From Peribacillus frigoritolerans (GTDB lineage: Bacteria > Bacillota > Bacilli > Bacillales > DSM-1321): a stretch of 64,000 bases of DNA. The first letter of the stretch is position 1. Each line of letters opens with the position of its first letter. Under the pieces are notes generated by a model that saw nothing but the letters and a program-made list of their open reading frames with translations, searched no databases and was not told where the DNA came from. The stretch is taken from positions 4,682,001-4,746,000 of the forward strand of contig NZ_CP158190.1 of NCBI RefSeq assembly GCF_040250305.1, written 5' to 3'. Position numbers and translations under genes: made by a program. Of the stretch, positions 8,126 to 17,621 are shown piece by piece.

Positions 8126-8596
8126 TTATTTTGGAAAAACCGTCTTGTTATTTACAATATACCAAACATTTTTCATACCTTCGCCATTGACATCTCCCGC
8201 TGACTTATCATTCACAAAGTAGTAGAGCGGAAAACCTTTGTACGTTACCTGCTCTTCCCCTGTATCTTCCCTTTTAATGGTTCCAAAGTCTTTTTCCTTA
8301 AACCCTTCAGGGACTGCAAAATCCCTTTCCATGAACGGCGGCCATTTTTTCAGACATTCATCCGTGCAATTGCTTTTTCCTGATTTATCTTTCTTGAAAA
8401 AATAAAGTGCCATTCCCCTGGAATCAGCCAAGTACTCGCCTGTTGTTTCACTTTCCAATAATTTTAGGGTTACTGCTTTTTCATCGGCAGTACCACTAAC
8501 CACTTCATCATTTTGGGGTGAATCATTAGCTTCATTTCCACATGCCGCCAAAACTAGGACCATAATAAAAACTGAAAATACCATCCACTTTTTCAT
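8126..8596 (-). CDS. Lipoprotein with two Lipoprotein_15 (PF03640-type) repeats
   Basis: 156 residues with a signal peptide and lipobox LAAC at residues 16-19, so it is anchored outside the membrane. The mature part has two copies of the secreted repeat of unknown function: GEYLADSRGMALYFF ... CTDECLKKWPPF and EEQVTYKGFPLYYFVNDK. Such proteins often sit beside ECF sigma/anti-sigma pairs and electron-transfer proteins. Only 21 bases separate it from the binding-protein gene upstream; a hairpin at about 8097-8118 before the sigma gene could reduce readthrough. Biochemical role unknown. Confidence 0.85.
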   Translation of the reverse strand: MKKWMVFSVFIMVLVLAACGNEANDSPQNDEVVSGTADEKAVTLKLLESETTGEYLADSRGMALYFFKKDKSGKSNCTDECLKKWPPFMERDFAVPEGFKEKDFGTIKREDTGEEQVTYKGFPLYYFVNDKSAGDVNGEGMKNVWYIVNNKTVFPK

Positions 8597-8617
8597 ATAC
8601 TCTCACTCCTTGTCAAT

Positions 8618-9391
8618 TTACTTCCATCCCCAGTTTTGAAATACTTGATGGGATTCTTCCGTTTTAAGATAATCAATGAATTGTTTTGCCTTTTTCTTGT
8701 TATCACTCTTACTCGTTATGCTTATCGGGGTTCCTCTATAGAGCTTGTCTTCCTCAGGGAGCTGAACCAGGTCCGTAACATCCGCCAGACGGTAATGCCA
8801 GGATTCATATGTAATCCAGGCGTCTAATTTAGAATTTGCCTTCCATAGATCGATGGCTTCTGCACTGGACTTCACTGAAATGGCAATATTCCTGCTAATT
8901 CCAGGAATCAATCCTTTCCTTCCAGCCAAATCTTCCCATAGCCCCAGTTGCCCGGCTCCATTAACATCCACAATCTTTACACCCTTCTTTGTCAAATCCT
9001 CCAAGGACTGTATACTCTTTGGGTTTCCTTTTCTAACCAGGATGCCAGCTGACCGTGTATACAACTCTGTACGGCCTTTTTCATCAAGGAGCTCCGGATG
9101 ATCATGCATAAAATCTGTTAGCATATACTCGGACCCTCCGTAAATGATATCTGCATCCTGTTTGGCTTGATCAATCCATTTTTCTTCGGGTCCCGCTGTT
9201 ACTTCAACTTTTATCCCCGTTTCTTTGGTGAATTGTTCCGCCACTTCCTTGATAGGTCCAAGAGGGCCACCTGGTCCATAGACTTTTACTACGTCGTCAA
9301 CAGCTTGCCCCCGTTTCGGAACCATTTCCGGTGAAAATCCTAACAGTACTAGCATCAATGATATCCACACAACAAAAATGACCTTTTTCAA
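8618..9391 (-). CDS. AcfC-like extracytoplasmic substrate-binding protein
   Basis: 257 residues with a signal peptide (hydrophobic residues 5-20) and a type-2 periplasmic-binding fold: VYGPGGPLGPIKEVAEQF at the start of the mature part, ADIIYGGSEYMLTDF and NGAGQLGLWEDLAGR in the middle. This matches the accessory colonisation factor AcfC family, relatives of sulfate/molybdate-binding proteins. No ABC permease is nearby, so it may act as a sensor or orphan binder. First gene of the operon that ends in the ECF sigma/anti-sigma pair. Confidence 0.8.
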   Translation of the reverse strand: MKKVIFVVWISLMLVLLGFSPEMVPKRGQAVDDVVKVYGPGGPLGPIKEVAEQFTKETGIKVEVTAGPEEKWIDQAKQDADIIYGGSEYMLTDFMHDHPELLDEKGRTELYTRSAGILVRKGNPKSIQSLEDLTKKGVKIVDVNGAGQLGLWEDLAGRKGLIPGISRNIAISVKSSAEAIDLWKANSKLDAWITYESWHYRLADVTDLVQLPEEDKLYRGTPISITSKSDNKKKAKQFIDYLKTEESHQVFQNWGWK

Positions 9392-9430
9392 GTCTTTCCT
9401 CTCTCCCTTCTAAAAAGCCTTTGTACTATA

Positions 9431-9460
9431 GATAACGGGACAAACTTCAAAACGGTTTGA
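9431..9460 (-). promoter_or_regulatory. Candidate ECF-sigma promoter of the AcfC-lipoprotein-sigma operon
   Basis: On the minus strand TCAAAC, 17 bases, CGTTATC: resembles the -35 TGAAAC / -10 CGT pattern of Bacillus ECF promoters and stands 40 bases before the first gene. Autoregulation by the encoded sigma factor is the natural reading. Found by eye only. Confidence 0.45.
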
Positions 9461-9533
9461 AAAAATTGTTAATTATTTTTAACCTTCAGCAAAATACATC
9501 TGGTGATATTAAGCTATTCTTCTTTTTTCTCAT

Positions 9534-9569
9534 AAAAAAACCATTCGAAAAGTATCTTTCTTCGAATGG
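9534..9569 (-). terminator. Terminator of the gerA-type operon
   Basis: CCATTCGAA ... TTCGAATGG stem followed by TTTTTTT on the minus strand, downstream of the last gerAB-type gene. Confidence 0.88.
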
Positions 9570-9625
9570 GGCATGACTTTAATTACATACTTTTTCAAGT
9601 CTCTATAACCAAGTGACAGAAAAGG

Positions 9626-10732
9626 TTAGCTTGAATTGCTTCCCTTTTTTCTCTGTTTATTTCTTTTAACAACAGCTATCACCAACAATAACAAAGGAAT
9701 CAACGTTTGCATCAAAACCCCATAAAAAGGGAAGGCGATGATATCAAAACGACTGACATCCATAGCGCTAGGATACGACCAAAAGCTGAATTCTACAATC
9801 AAAATCCCTATCGGCCATACAACAGGACGATAGTCGGAGAGATTCAGCCACTGCGCGGTACCCAAAGCAGCCGCATAATAAAACACAGAAATTTTGACAA
9901 ACGCTCCTACTATCCATACGGCCATGATGGCGGACTCCAAATGTTCAAAAAAGTCGGCAAAACTGATGTACCGAGATACATTCATCAGGGGATAATTCTT
10001 TGTGGATGTTGTTGATCCAAGTACAAAAAGAACGATAAGATTCACCACAACTAACGTCATCATTACGGCAAACACAGTCATCATCCCATATTTCATTCCT
10101 TTTTTCATATCCGCTAAAAAAGGGAGTAGAAAAATCATCAAAAAAAACTCGCTGAACCATCCACCTGGTACAATCGAACCCTTGATTGGAGGCATAATTC
10201 CATTCCCCAATATCGGGAATATATTCTTAAATTGAAGATCAGGGCCCAGTAAGATGATTAAGAGGAGGATTGGAATGATAAAAACGGGAACAAACAATTG
10301 GGCAGCTCTCCCCAACACTTCTATCCCTCCGCGTACGATAATGGCACAGAGGAGTATCATCGATGCCATGATCACGCTAATTGGGGTTTTGACCAGAAAA
10401 GAGTCGACAATATATTCTCCGTAACTTCTTAGGATTTGCCCTGTGATCGGGATATAAAAAAACAAGAATAAAAAACCGAGAATTTTCCCTGGAATCCGAC
10501 CAATGATCTGTTCACTGAATTGGATAACCGTTTGTTTCGGATAAAGTTTGTGAAGTTTATAAGCGATATACACCGTCGCAAACCCGATGAGGGACGCCAA
10601 AATGGGGGACAGCCATAAATCAGTTTTGGCATATTTCGCTGTGATGCTTGGAACACCGAGAATGGCCGTTGCCACAATCGTCGGATACATCATGAATGCC
10701 ATCTGCAGAGATGAAATTTTACCTTTCTCCAT
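9626..10732 (-). CDS. gerAB: Spore germination permease GerAB-type, second copy
   Basis: 368-residue, about ten-helix permease of the GerAB/ArcD/ProY (APC-like) family, the inner-membrane subunit that binds amino-acid-type germinants in GerA receptors. Start ATG 10732 follows GGAGGAAGCAG. It is nearly the same protein as the gene at 10916-12016, including the ribosome site and the leader codons, so it arose by tandem duplication. Differences concentrate in a few helices (for example GPDLQFKNIFPILGNG versus IPDLEFKNIFPILGEG), which could change ligand preference. Confidence 0.92.
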   Translation of the reverse strand: MEKGKISSLQMAFMMYPTIVATAILGVPSITAKYAKTDLWLSPILASLIGFATVYIAYKLHKLYPKQTVIQFSEQIIGRIPGKILGFLFLFFYIPITGQILRSYGEYIVDSFLVKTPISVIMASMILLCAIIVRGGIEVLGRAAQLFVPVFIIPILLLIILLGPDLQFKNIFPILGNGIMPPIKGSIVPGGWFSEFFLMIFLLPFLADMKKGMKYGMMTVFAVMMTLVVVNLIVLFVLGSTTSTKNYPLMNVSRYISFADFFEHLESAIMAVWIVGAFVKISVFYYAAALGTAQWLNLSDYRPVVWPIGILIVEFSFWSYPSAMDVSRFDIIAFPFYGVLMQTLIPLLLLVIAVVKRNKQRKKGSNSS

Positions 10733-10801
10733 CTGCTTCCTCCTTTCTGTAATAGTATGTAAATCTGAAATCACGCAACCGACTGATAGATTTACTTTTA
10801 A

Positions 10802-10885
10802 CTATTCAAACGGCTTAATAAAGAGATTAATCCATTCAGTACGTCCTGCCCTCTGCGCGAGTACGAACATAGATAGCACCTAAAC
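10802..10885 (-). pseudogene. 3' remnant of the 2-TM germination protein gene, carried along by the duplication
   Basis: Between the two gerAB copies the minus strand encodes VLSMFVLAQRAGRTEWINLF then IKPFE and a stop, aligning with LSMFNLPQMSGPTQWIETLF at the end of the small 2-TM gene at 12055-12276. Upstream of it the frame is closed by a stop. So the duplicated unit contained the tail of that gene plus the whole permease gene. Confidence 0.75.
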
Positions 10886-10915
10886 GATAGGATATTTAGC
10901 ATAAAAAATGCCCAG

Positions 10916-12016
10916 TCAGCTGGTTTCGGTTCCTTTACGATTTCTTTTCCTTACTACAGCAATCACCAACAATAACAGAGGAATAATCGTTTGCATCAAA
11001 ATACTTTGTAAAGGGAAGACGTTGATATCATTACGACTGACATCCACAGAGCTAGGCAACGACCACAAACTGAAAATGACAATCAAAATCCCTATCGGCC
11101 ATACAACAGGACGATAGTCGGAGAGATTCAGCCACTGTGCTGTACCTAAAGCAGATGCATAATAAAAAACGGAAATTTTTACAAACGCCCCTACTATCCA
11201 TACCGCCATGACGGCGGACTCTACATGTTCAAAAAAGTCGGCCAAACTGATGTATCGAGATACATTCATCAAGGGGTAAAGCTTTGTGGATGTTGTTGAC
11301 CCGAGTACAAAAAGAACCGTAAGATTCACCACAAATAACGTCATCATCACGACAAACACAGTCATCATCCCGGATTTCATCCCTTTTTTCATATCCGCCA
11401 AGAAAGGAAGGAGGAAAATGATCAGGAAAAACTCGCTGAACCATCCACCCGGTACAATCGCACCCTTGATTGGAGGCATAATTCCTTCCCCTAATATCGG
11501 GAATATATTCTTGAATTCAAGATCGGGAATCAGCAAAAGGATTAAGATACAGATTGGAAAAATGAAAACAGGTACAAACAATTCAGCAGCTCGCCCCAAC
11601 ACTTCTATTCCCCCGCGTACGATGAACGCACACAGAAGCACCATCGATGCCATGATCACACTAATCGGGGTACGTACCAGAAAAGAGCCGACAACAAATT
11701 CTGCGTAACCTCTAAGGATTAGCCCCGTGTTCTGGATATAAAAAAACAAGAATAAAAAACCGAGAATCTTCCCCGGAGCCAACCCAATAATCTGTACACT
11801 GAATTGGATCACAGTTTGCTTCGGATACAGATTGTGAAGTTTATAAGCGATATACACCGTCAGATACCCTATCAGCGCAGCAAGAATGGGGGACAGCCAT
11901 AAATCGGTTTTGGCATATTTCGCTGTGATGCTGGGAATCCCGAGAATAGCCGTTGCCACAATCGTCGGATACATCATGAATGCCATCTGTAATGATGAAA
12001 TTTTCCCTTTCTCCAT
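10916..12016 (-). CDS. gerAB: Spore germination permease GerAB-type, first copy
   Basis: 366-residue permease of the GerAB family, about ten membrane helices, with the conserved N-terminal MEKGKISSLQMAFMMYPTIV. In GerA receptors the B subunit sits in the spore inner membrane with the A and C subunits and recognises the germinant. ATG 12016 has GGAGGAAGCAG. It follows the A, C and small 2-TM genes in the same orientation. Expression is expected late in the forespore (sigma-G), although I found no clean sigma-G promoter in front of the operon. Confidence 0.93.
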   Translation of the reverse strand: MEKGKISSLQMAFMMYPTIVATAILGIPSITAKYAKTDLWLSPILAALIGYLTVYIAYKLHNLYPKQTVIQFSVQIIGLAPGKILGFLFLFFYIQNTGLILRGYAEFVVGSFLVRTPISVIMASMVLLCAFIVRGGIEVLGRAAELFVPVFIFPICILILLLIPDLEFKNIFPILGEGIMPPIKGAIVPGGWFSEFFLIIFLLPFLADMKKGMKSGMMTVFVVMMTLFVVNLTVLFVLGSTTSTKLYPLMNVSRYISLADFFEHVESAVMAVWIVGAFVKISVFYYASALGTAQWLNLSDYRPVVWPIGILIVIFSLWSLPSSVDVSRNDINVFPLQSILMQTIIPLLLLVIAVVRKRNRKGTETS

Positions 12017-12054
12017 CTGCTTCCTCCTTTCTGTGACGTAACCTACTGATGGAC

Positions 12055-12276
12055 TCACTTTTCCATAAACTCTCCAAATGGCCTGAAAAGAGTTTCGATC
12101 CATTGAGTGGGTCCTGACATCTGTGGGAGATTGAACATGGACAGAGCCAAGCCAGTGAGGAGCAGTGTAAGAAATGCCATTTTATCTTTTTTAGGATTTT
12201 GTTTCATTCTCGGCCATTCATACAAAATGATTAGAGCTACAACCACACTTGTACAAAAAAAAGCCCCCCATCTCAT
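12055..12276 (-). CDS. Small two-helix germination operon protein (D-subunit-like)
   Basis: 73 residues with two membrane helices (about 5-19 and 34-50). Short 2-TM proteins of this kind are encoded in many gerA-type operons and are called D subunits; they modulate the receptor. Its ATG overlaps the gerAC stop in an ATGA arrangement, showing translational coupling. The tail of a second copy survives between the two permease genes at 10802-10885. Confidence 0.75.
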   Translation of the reverse strand: MRWGAFFCTSVVVALIILYEWPRMKQNPKKDKMAFLTLLLTGLALSMFNLPQMSGPTQWIETLFRPFGEFMEK

Positions 12277-13466
12277 TTGTCCTTCACCTCTTCCTCAGAC
12301 AATCCTGCCGGTTTGTTTATATAGCCCTGTCTTCGAATATGGGCCGCAACATCGACTTCCACTTCCATTTCTGAGAATATCTCATCCCAGTGGTTATCAA
12401 CCTTATTAAACTGTTTAGGATATTTCCTATAGAAATCTTTACCTAACCCTAAAATGTCCGCTTTCTTATGCTGAGTATTCAGAAAAGCCATCTCGATGCG
12501 TTTTTCTATATCTTTTTGATATGCCCGTTCTGCAGCTTTTAGAGACTTAGGATTTGAAAGGTTTAAATTCGTTCCATTTTGTATAACAGATCCATCTGTA
12601 TTTACCTTCACCAATAATTTCCATTCTCCGTTGATAATTTGCGGAATGATCTTGACTTTGGCTGACACTGGACTTAAAGATATCTTCCCTTTCACCCCTT
12701 TGGGTTTTATGGTCACGGTATATGATTCCACTTCATCCCTTAACCACAATAGCCCTCTTGTTTCTTTTTCCGTCATCATCCCAGTCATTTTATCTTTTTT
12801 GAACACGGCTGTCCCGACAATGTAAGGAATTCCCTGTAATTTCGTTTGCCCTTTCCCTGGGGGTAAAATTTTAACGAATGGAAGTGCGGCCGCTTGAGGT
12901 ATACCCGTTAACATTTCATCTAAATCCTGCAGTGTTACCAGCATCCCGATATGTAAATCAGATAGTTCTCTAAGCACTTCGCCTGAATAGTTTTCCAGGG
13001 GTGGCAAAGATTCAAGAATAGGCTTTGCTTTCCCTTTGCTGACATACACATTTGCTTTCTCTCTTGGCTGCGGATGGCGCAGCAGAAAATCCAGCTGCTC
13101 TTGAATTCCTTCCTTCGCTAACTGTTCACCGAATACAAATACTTTACAATGTCCCCAAAATACTTTTCGCGGAAGCTTGCTCTGAAGCTTTGACAATGCA
13201 TCTGAAATATTAGAGCCTTTTTCATATCTTACCAATGTCGTAACCGCACCCCCTCCTTGACTGCTCCCTCCTCCTTGACCGCCGCCTCCACCACTTATTG
13301 AACTTGGAATAAAAACTTGGACGGATAGTTCGATGTGATCATTATCGTTCTTATCGATGGCGGCTGCTGTGACAATCGCCAAATCAGTGATTTCCACTCG
13401 ATCCCAACAACCGCTTAGAAAAGGGGTTGTTCCACAAATACCGAGCAAAAGAAGGACGCTTTTCAT
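12273..13466 (-). CDS. gerAC: Germination receptor lipoprotein GerAC-type
   Basis: 397-residue lipoprotein with signal peptide and lipobox LSGC (Cys20), followed by the family-typical WDRVEITDLAIV. It is the C subunit of a GerA-type receptor, attached to the outer face of the spore inner membrane. A glycine-rich insert lies at about residues 60-80. I chose the ATG at 13466 because it gives a normal lipoprotein signal; a GTG at 13523 overlapping the gerAA stop would add 19 residues. Confidence 0.92.
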   Translation of the reverse strand: MKSVLLLLGICGTTPFLSGCWDRVEITDLAIVTAAAIDKNDNDHIELSVQVFIPSSISGGGGGQGGGSSQGGGAVTTLVRYEKGSNISDALSKLQSKLPRKVFWGHCKVFVFGEQLAKEGIQEQLDFLLRHPQPREKANVYVSKGKAKPILESLPPLENYSGEVLRELSDLHIGMLVTLQDLDEMLTGIPQAAALPFVKILPPGKGQTKLQGIPYIVGTAVFKKDKMTGMMTEKETRGLLWLRDEVESYTVTIKPKGVKGKISLSPVSAKVKIIPQIINGEWKLLVKVNTDGSVIQNGTNLNLSNPKSLKAAERAYQKDIEKRIEMAFLNTQHKKADILGLGKDFYRKYPKQFNKVDNHWDEIFSEMEVEVDVAAHIRRQGYINKPAGLSEEEVKDK

Positions 13467-13519
13467 GAAATGACGCCTCTTTACTTTCTCCAATATCTTT
13501 GTTCGCCTCCAACCATTAT

Positions 13520-15112
13520 TCACTCCGTTTCACTTCCCCTTTTTGGATTTGGTCCCTGCTCCGGAGGTTGACGGTATACATTAGAATCCCCTGTGAGGCG
13601 CGGACGTGTAGTCATCTTCCACCAAGGAGCCCTCCACAGCACATCTTTCAGCTCTTGATCTTTTAACGGTGCCAGTGGCGTTAAGTAGGGAACGCCGAAG
13701 GAACGCAAGCTGCATAAGTGAATGACTATGGCAATGATCCCCATCATGATACCAAGCAGTCCTAATGTACCGGCAAGCAGCATCATAGGAAAACGCAGCA
13801 TCCGGAAAGCAATTCCGGCAATATAACGAGGCATCATAAAAGAAGCGATTCCCGTAATCGCAACTACAATGACCATTGGCGCTGAAACCAACCCCGCTTG
13901 TACGGAAGCTTGACCAATCACTAGCGCTCCAACAATGCTGACAGCAGAACCTACCTGCTTCGGCAATCGAACCCCTGCCTCTCTTAGTGCTTCAAAGGTA
14001 ATTTCCATAGCCAATGCCTCTACTATTGCAGGAAAAGGGACCGATTCCCGTGATGCCGCGCTGCTTAGCAGGAGTGCGGTTGGGACCGCCTCATGATGGA
14101 ACGTCAAAATAGCAACATATAGGGACGGAAGCAAAAGAGATAATCCCATAAAAATATAACGTAACCAACGGATAAAGGTGCCTGCCATAAAACGTTGAGC
14201 ATAATCCTCTTGTGATTGAATCAAAGAAAAGAAGGATATTGGTGCAATTAAAGTAAAAGGGGTTCCTTCTACAAGAATGACAGCCCGTCCCTCCAGCAAG
14301 CAAGAACAGGCTACATCCGGCCGTTCTGTCGTCATGATCTGAGGGAAAGGTGAATACGGATTGTCCTCAATCATTTCCTCGATGTACTCGCTTTCTAAAA
14401 TACCGTCTATTTTAATTCGTTCCAACCGAGTTGTAATCTCTTCAATCAGTGTTTTATCCGCTAGTCCATCAATATAAGCAATCGAAACATTCGTCCTGGT
14501 ATAAGTTCCGATCTTCATCGATTGTATTTTAAGGGCAGGACTTTTAATAATACGTCGCAATTGGGACGTATTTACCTCTAGAGATTCAATAAATCCCTCT
14601 CGTGACCCCCTAACTCCCCCCTCTGCCATAGGTTCTTCAATCGCCCGCTTTTCCCATTTGGACAATCCTAAAGAAAATCCATCGCTTTCCCCTTCATATA
14701 GAAGGATCGGGTTTCCAGTGGAAATCGATTCAATGCAGTCCGCCAACATATTCACTTTTACCACTTTAGGAACGGGCATTTTATGTTCAATAAACTCATT
14801 TAATGGCTGTGGCTCTTTTGATGACTCTTGCATGAGTGGAGATAGAACATACTGCTCTATCGCCTCGATGTCTGAGAGTCCCGCAATGTAAATAAGCATG
14901 GCTCTCGTCTTTCCGAAAAGTAAGAACGAACGGAACATGACATCCGAGCAATTATCATAAACTGAACGAAGTGTTTCTACATTTCGGCTGAAATTCACAT
15001 CAAGTGAATCTGCAGGCTTAGAATCTTGGTAATTATTTTGTACACTGGATTTTTTTTCTTTCGTTTTCCTTAACAATTTGCCCACATTACGAATCAAGCT
15101 GGTTACCCCCAT
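13520..15112 (-). CDS. gerAA: Germination receptor protein GerAA-type
   Basis: 530 residues: a long cytoplasmic N-terminal domain (1-290) followed by five to six membrane helices, the layout of GerAA subunits. The region CIESISTGNPILLYEGES and VALAMEITFEALREAGVRLP-like segments (EALAMEITFEALREAGVRLP here) are typical. First gene of the operon gerAA-gerAC-2TM-gerAB-gerAB. The start is uncertain: ATG 15112 has a weak ribosome site, and a TTG five codons later has GGGGG eight bases upstream. Confidence 0.93.
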   Translation of the reverse strand: MGVTSLIRNVGKLLRKTKEKKSSVQNNYQDSKPADSLDVNFSRNVETLRSVYDNCSDVMFRSFLLFGKTRAMLIYIAGLSDIEAIEQYVLSPLMQESSKEPQPLNEFIEHKMPVPKVVKVNMLADCIESISTGNPILLYEGESDGFSLGLSKWEKRAIEEPMAEGGVRGSREGFIESLEVNTSQLRRIIKSPALKIQSMKIGTYTRTNVSIAYIDGLADKTLIEEITTRLERIKIDGILESEYIEEMIEDNPYSPFPQIMTTERPDVACSCLLEGRAVILVEGTPFTLIAPISFFSLIQSQEDYAQRFMAGTFIRWLRYIFMGLSLLLPSLYVAILTFHHEAVPTALLLSSAASRESVPFPAIVEALAMEITFEALREAGVRLPKQVGSAVSIVGALVIGQASVQAGLVSAPMVIVVAITGIASFMMPRYIAGIAFRMLRFPMMLLAGTLGLLGIMMGIIAIVIHLCSLRSFGVPYLTPLAPLKDQELKDVLWRAPWWKMTTRPRLTGDSNVYRQPPEQGPNPKRGSETE

Positions 15113-15489
15113 TTTTTTGCAGGTCGCTCTAACTCCATTTTTCTATGTTTCTTCATTAAGGGTATTTTATACAGAAAATCCTGTGCCCGGCATGAACTTA
15201 ATTTTCATTAGCATGTTTGAAAAGCTATGTTATAAGTTGATTTTGAATAAACCGTAAACTCTTGTGATATCCTGTTTGTAATTAATAACTAAGGGGTATA
15301 TCAAAAATCGAGGCTATATATTAAAATACTGTCTCTCGCTAAATAGTGTTTTTTGAACAGCTACGCAAGACCATAAAATGGGGGTTATTTTTTAAGGATG
15401 GATATTCGCTTTAAAATACCTCTTTTTTTTCTTTTTAAATAAGTTTCATGGGCAATCAGACTAAAACATTAGAAGATAAGGGAGATTCT
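15113..15489. other. Intergenic stretch without assigned features
   Basis: Divergent upstream region of the gerA-type operon and the Na+/H+ antiporter gene. It is AT-rich. I looked for sigma-G, sigma-A and riboswitch signals and saw none convincing (a GTATA/CATAG pair on the minus strand has 20-base spacing, too long for sigma-G). Confidence 0.5.
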
Positions 15490-17556
15490 ATGTCATTCTT
15501 AATCACATTGCTCGGATTATTGGTGTCCACAATAATCGCTACAATATTAAATGCCATATGGCCTCGTATTCCACTACCGATATATCAGATATCCATGGGT
15601 GCAGTGCTTTCATTATTGCCATTTCAATTATCGTTGGATTTTCATTCAGAATTATTCATGATCTGTGTTATTGCTCCATTACTCTTTACAGAAGGAAAAA
15701 ATACGTCCCGTAAAGAAATGCTTGAATTGCGTAAGCCTATTCTGTTATTGGCATTTGGGTTAGTATTTGTGACTGTTTTTGCAGGAGGTTTCTTCATCCA
15801 CTGGTTAATACCTGATATGCCGATGGCTGTTGCCTTTGCTTTAGCAGCTACAATTACCCCTACGGATGCTGTAGCGGTACAATCGATTACAAAAGGATTG
15901 AAATTGCCCGGAAATATGATGCCCATCCTTGAAGGTGAATCACTTTTCAATGATGCTGCTGGAATCGTGGCTTTTAAAGTTGCCCTGGCAGCTGCCTTAA
16001 CTGGAGCATTTTCAATAAAGGATGCTTCGCTTAATTTTATATTTGTAGCTATAGGCGGTATCTTCATAGGTATCCTATTGGGCTACTTAATCGTCAAATT
16101 ACGATTATTTTTACGGGTTCATGGACTTGAAGAAATCTCCATGTCTATTGTTATTGAGCTAATTACGCCTTTTGTCATATATATGGTAGCTGAAGAATTC
16201 CATGTTTCCGGAATCTTGGCAGTGGTTGCCGCAGGTGTAATTCATGGCATCGAGCGGGATCGCCTTCAAAATTCCACAACTAAATTGCAAATTGTATCAT
16301 CTAATACATGGTCTGTATTAGGTTATGTTTTGAATGGACTTGTATTTGCTTTATTAGGATTTATGTTGCCGAGTGTTTATCAGGAAATTGAGTCCAACAT
16401 AAATAGGGGTAATCTTTTTGGAATAAGTGTTTTGATTGTTCTTTTATTATTGATGATCCGTTTTATTTGGGTATACTTTCTGCATGATACTTTTACGAAA
16501 AACAGAGTGAATCCATTAGAGCAATTCATTATGTCCAGGGTTCATCCAGAAGATAGCGAGGACACTGATGATGAGAATGTTTCAAGACCACGATTTGCAT
16601 TTTTGACATCCGTTTGCGGCATTCATGGAACCATTACATTAGCTACAGCTTTATCCATACCATATTTTATGCCAGATGACACTTTATTCCCGATGCGTAA
16701 TACAGTCTTGTTCATCGCAGCTTGCGTTATATTGTTAAGCGTCACATTGGCTACGGTTCTCTTGCCATTACTGGTAAAGACACCGATTGAATTCAAAGAT
16801 GAACGCCTAACCTCTGAGGAGGCTTATGAAATTGTTTTAAATAAAACGATCGATCAGCTAAGCAAAGAAGCAACCATGGATAATCAGAAAGCTGTCAATC
16901 AAGTAATGGAAGATTTGAATGAACAACTGATTGATTTGGAACGGGGAATCACGAACAGACCCGATAATCGGACAATACGCGATTTAGTGGAGCAAGGGGC
17001 CAATAAGGAATTGGAAGTCGTTTCTGGACTAGTCGAAAAAGGAACTATATCTGAAACAGCCTTAGAACTTTATAAAGTGTATCTTTCAAGAACCTTAAAT
17101 TATATGCAAAAATCTTCGCTGAAAAGGGCTTGGATCAATTTGCAGGCGATTCTTTTCAAGAAAAAGATCAATGTCAAATGGGATAAGAAATGGGAAGCGA
17201 AATTAGAGGACTCCATCGTTAAAAACGCGGACCTGATCCGGGAGTTCCGCAAAGCCCAAAAAGAAGCTTCTAAGGAAGCCATTTCATTGATCAAACAACA
17301 AACTACACCTGAAAACCGTCATGAAGTGATGCTTGTCATTCAAAGATATAATCGTTATTTGAATCCATTCGGAACATTAAGTGAAAAAGAAGCAAACCGC
17401 TTTGAAGAGATGGTGAGTCATTTTCAGTTGATTGCAATGCAAATCGAACGTGATATCATTCAGCAAATGGTTGAAGATGAGCAAATATCCATGCAAACAG
17501 CAACTGAGCTTAGACAAAACTTAATCTATGATGAAATGATAATGATACAAAATTAA
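15490..17556 (+). CDS. Na+/H+ antiporter, CPA1 family, NhaK-like with long cytoplasmic tail
   Basis: 688 residues: about 12 helices to residue 430, then a roughly 250-residue cytoplasmic tail. The CPA1 core motif appears as GESLFNDAAGIVAF, and TPTDAVAVQSI precedes it. It exchanges cytosolic Na+ (or K+) for protons for pH and salt homeostasis. Length and tail resemble Bacillus NhaK (YvgP). ATG 15490 follows GGGAG; an in-frame start 14 codons upstream lacks one. Monocistronic with a terminator at 17568. Confidence 0.9.
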   Translation: MSFLITLLGLLVSTIIATILNAIWPRIPLPIYQISMGAVLSLLPFQLSLDFHSELFMICVIAPLLFTEGKNTSRKEMLELRKPILLLAFGLVFVTVFAGGFFIHWLIPDMPMAVAFALAATITPTDAVAVQSITKGLKLPGNMMPILEGESLFNDAAGIVAFKVALAAALTGAFSIKDASLNFIFVAIGGIFIGILLGYLIVKLRLFLRVHGLEEISMSIVIELITPFVIYMVAEEFHVSGILAVVAAGVIHGIERDRLQNSTTKLQIVSSNTWSVLGYVLNGLVFALLGFMLPSVYQEIESNINRGNLFGISVLIVLLLLMIRFIWVYFLHDTFTKNRVNPLEQFIMSRVHPEDSEDTDDENVSRPRFAFLTSVCGIHGTITLATALSIPYFMPDDTLFPMRNTVLFIAACVILLSVTLATVLLPLLVKTPIEFKDERLTSEEAYEIVLNKTIDQLSKEATMDNQKAVNQVMEDLNEQLIDLERGITNRPDNRTIRDLVEQGANKELEVVSGLVEKGTISETALELYKVYLSRTLNYMQKSSLKRAWINLQAILFKKKINVKWDKKWEAKLEDSIVKNADLIREFRKAQKEASKEAISLIKQQTTPENRHEVMLVIQRYNRYLNPFGTLSEKEANRFEEMVSHFQLIAMQIERDIIQQMVEDEQISMQTATELRQNLIYDEMIMIQN

Positions 17557-17567
17557 GAAATGAATTA

Positions 17568-17605
17568 GAGACACCGTTACGACAGGGAGCGGTGTCTCTT
17601 TATTT
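17568..17605 (+). terminator. Terminator after the antiporter gene
   Basis: GAGACACCG ... CGGTGTCTC stem followed by TTTATTTAT. Confidence 0.85.
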
Positions 17606-17621
17606 ATATCCACATCCTCTC

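Noticed and set aside
15113..15200. Sigma-G promoter for the gerA-type operon
   Set aside because: GTATA and CATAG are present but 20 bases apart; consensus spacing is 17-18.
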